Below, in pieces: positions 14,390 through 14,511 of a stretch of DNA of 14,511 nt. Location of the stretch: assembly GCA_038248985.1 (NCBI GenBank), contig JBBRWV010000099.1:1-14511 (forward strand), written 5' to 3'. The stretch comes from JBBRWV01 sp038248985 (GTDB taxonomy: Bacteria > Planctomycetota > Phycisphaerae > WQYP01). The notes below the pieces were generated by a model that was given only the letters and a program-made list of their open reading frames with translations, searched no databases and was not told the DNA's origin. Each line of letters opens with the position of its first letter. The first letter of the stretch is position 1. The position numbers and the translations under genes were made by a program.

Positions 14390-14511
14390 TGTAAATCACC
14401 TGAAATTAGCGTGATGTCACTAGCGGCGATCGCCACGTCAGTTCCCGTTCCGATCGCAATTCCGACATCGGCTTGAGCTAATGCTGGAGCATCATTAATG
14501 CCATCGCCCAC
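14386..14511 (-). CDS. Heavy-metal P-type ATPase fragment, likely cyanobacterial and chimeric
   Basis: The minus strand from the window edge encodes 42 residues that start VGDGINDAPALAQADVG, the hinge motif (GDGxNDxP) of P1B-type copper/heavy-metal ATPases, and run to ISGDLQG. The match then ends abruptly at about 14386, where the family would continue into the next membrane helix. Codons here are AT-richer (ATT, AAT, GAT, GCT, TTA) than anywhere else in the window and carry GGCGATCGCC (14425-14434), containing HIP1 (GCGATCGC), a hallmark of cyanobacterial genomes. The simplest reading is a chimeric read or assembly join at the contig end, rather than a gene of this organism. Both protein ends are missing. 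Confidence 0.82.

Noticed and set aside
1..14511. CRISPR arrays, tRNA or rRNA genes, complete insertion sequences
   Set aside because: No regularly spaced repeats, no cloverleaf with T-arm signature, no rRNA-like stretch and no transposase were found on reading both strands.

Overview
The window is 14.5 kb of high-GC bacterial DNA, most likely from a Verrucomicrobiota (or related PVC) genome. This is inferred from three things: a secreted metalloprotease with a PEP-CTERM sorting tail, an ECF sigma factor with the long membrane-anchored C-terminal extension typical of Planctomycetota/Verrucomicrobiota, and a very large secreted propeller protein. The odd length and the foreign last 126 bases suggest a whole metagenomic contig with a chimeric end.

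Layout, left to right. (1) 1-1131, minus: the N-terminal 377 residues of an ArnT/PMT-type (GT39) membrane glycosyltransferase, cut by the window edge. (2) 1304-6514, plus: a 1736-residue secreted protein with discoidin-like and propeller-like segments, an EF-hand and a C-terminal CBM9-like domain. (3) 6515-7141: a 627-bp intergenic region with a small heptamer repeat and a possible promoter. (4) 7142-9025, plus: an AspT/YidE-family transporter with two central RCK_C (TrkA_C) domains and a TTG start. (5) 9026-9504: an unusual intergenic region with a perfect TATAAT box, a stretch that folds into strong nested stems (candidate structured RNA), direct repeats, and the point where strand composition flips. 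(6) 9505-10680, plus: ECF sigma factor with a transmembrane segment and a DUF5666-like C-terminal domain. (7) 10806-11894, plus: PEP-CTERM zinc metalloprotease (NF038122-like). (8) 11958-13310, minus: soluble Aer-type PAS receptor with degenerate MCP-like signalling helices. (9) 13440-13730, minus: small uncharacterised helical protein. (10) 13828-14127, plus: small DUF3553-domain protein. (11) 14195 to about 14389, plus: start of an amidohydrolase. (12) 14386-14511, minus: a fragment of a heavy-metal P-type ATPase that looks cyanobacterial and is probably joined artificially.

The strongest global signal is strand asymmetry. The plus strand is about three-fold richer in C than G from 1 to about 9.26 kb, and about three-fold or more richer in G than C from about 9.29 kb to 14.38 kb, whichever strand carries the gene. 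A negative-to-positive switch is what a replication origin gives; a recent inversion or a misassembly would look the same. The flip lies inside the candidate RNA region, so that intergenic stretch deserves attention first.

Functional links are modest. The sigma factor and the metalloprotease are adjacent and co-oriented and could be a surface-signalling pair, but no sigma-specific promoter was recognised. The other genes look independently transcribed. No CRISPR array, tRNA, rRNA or complete insertion sequence was seen.
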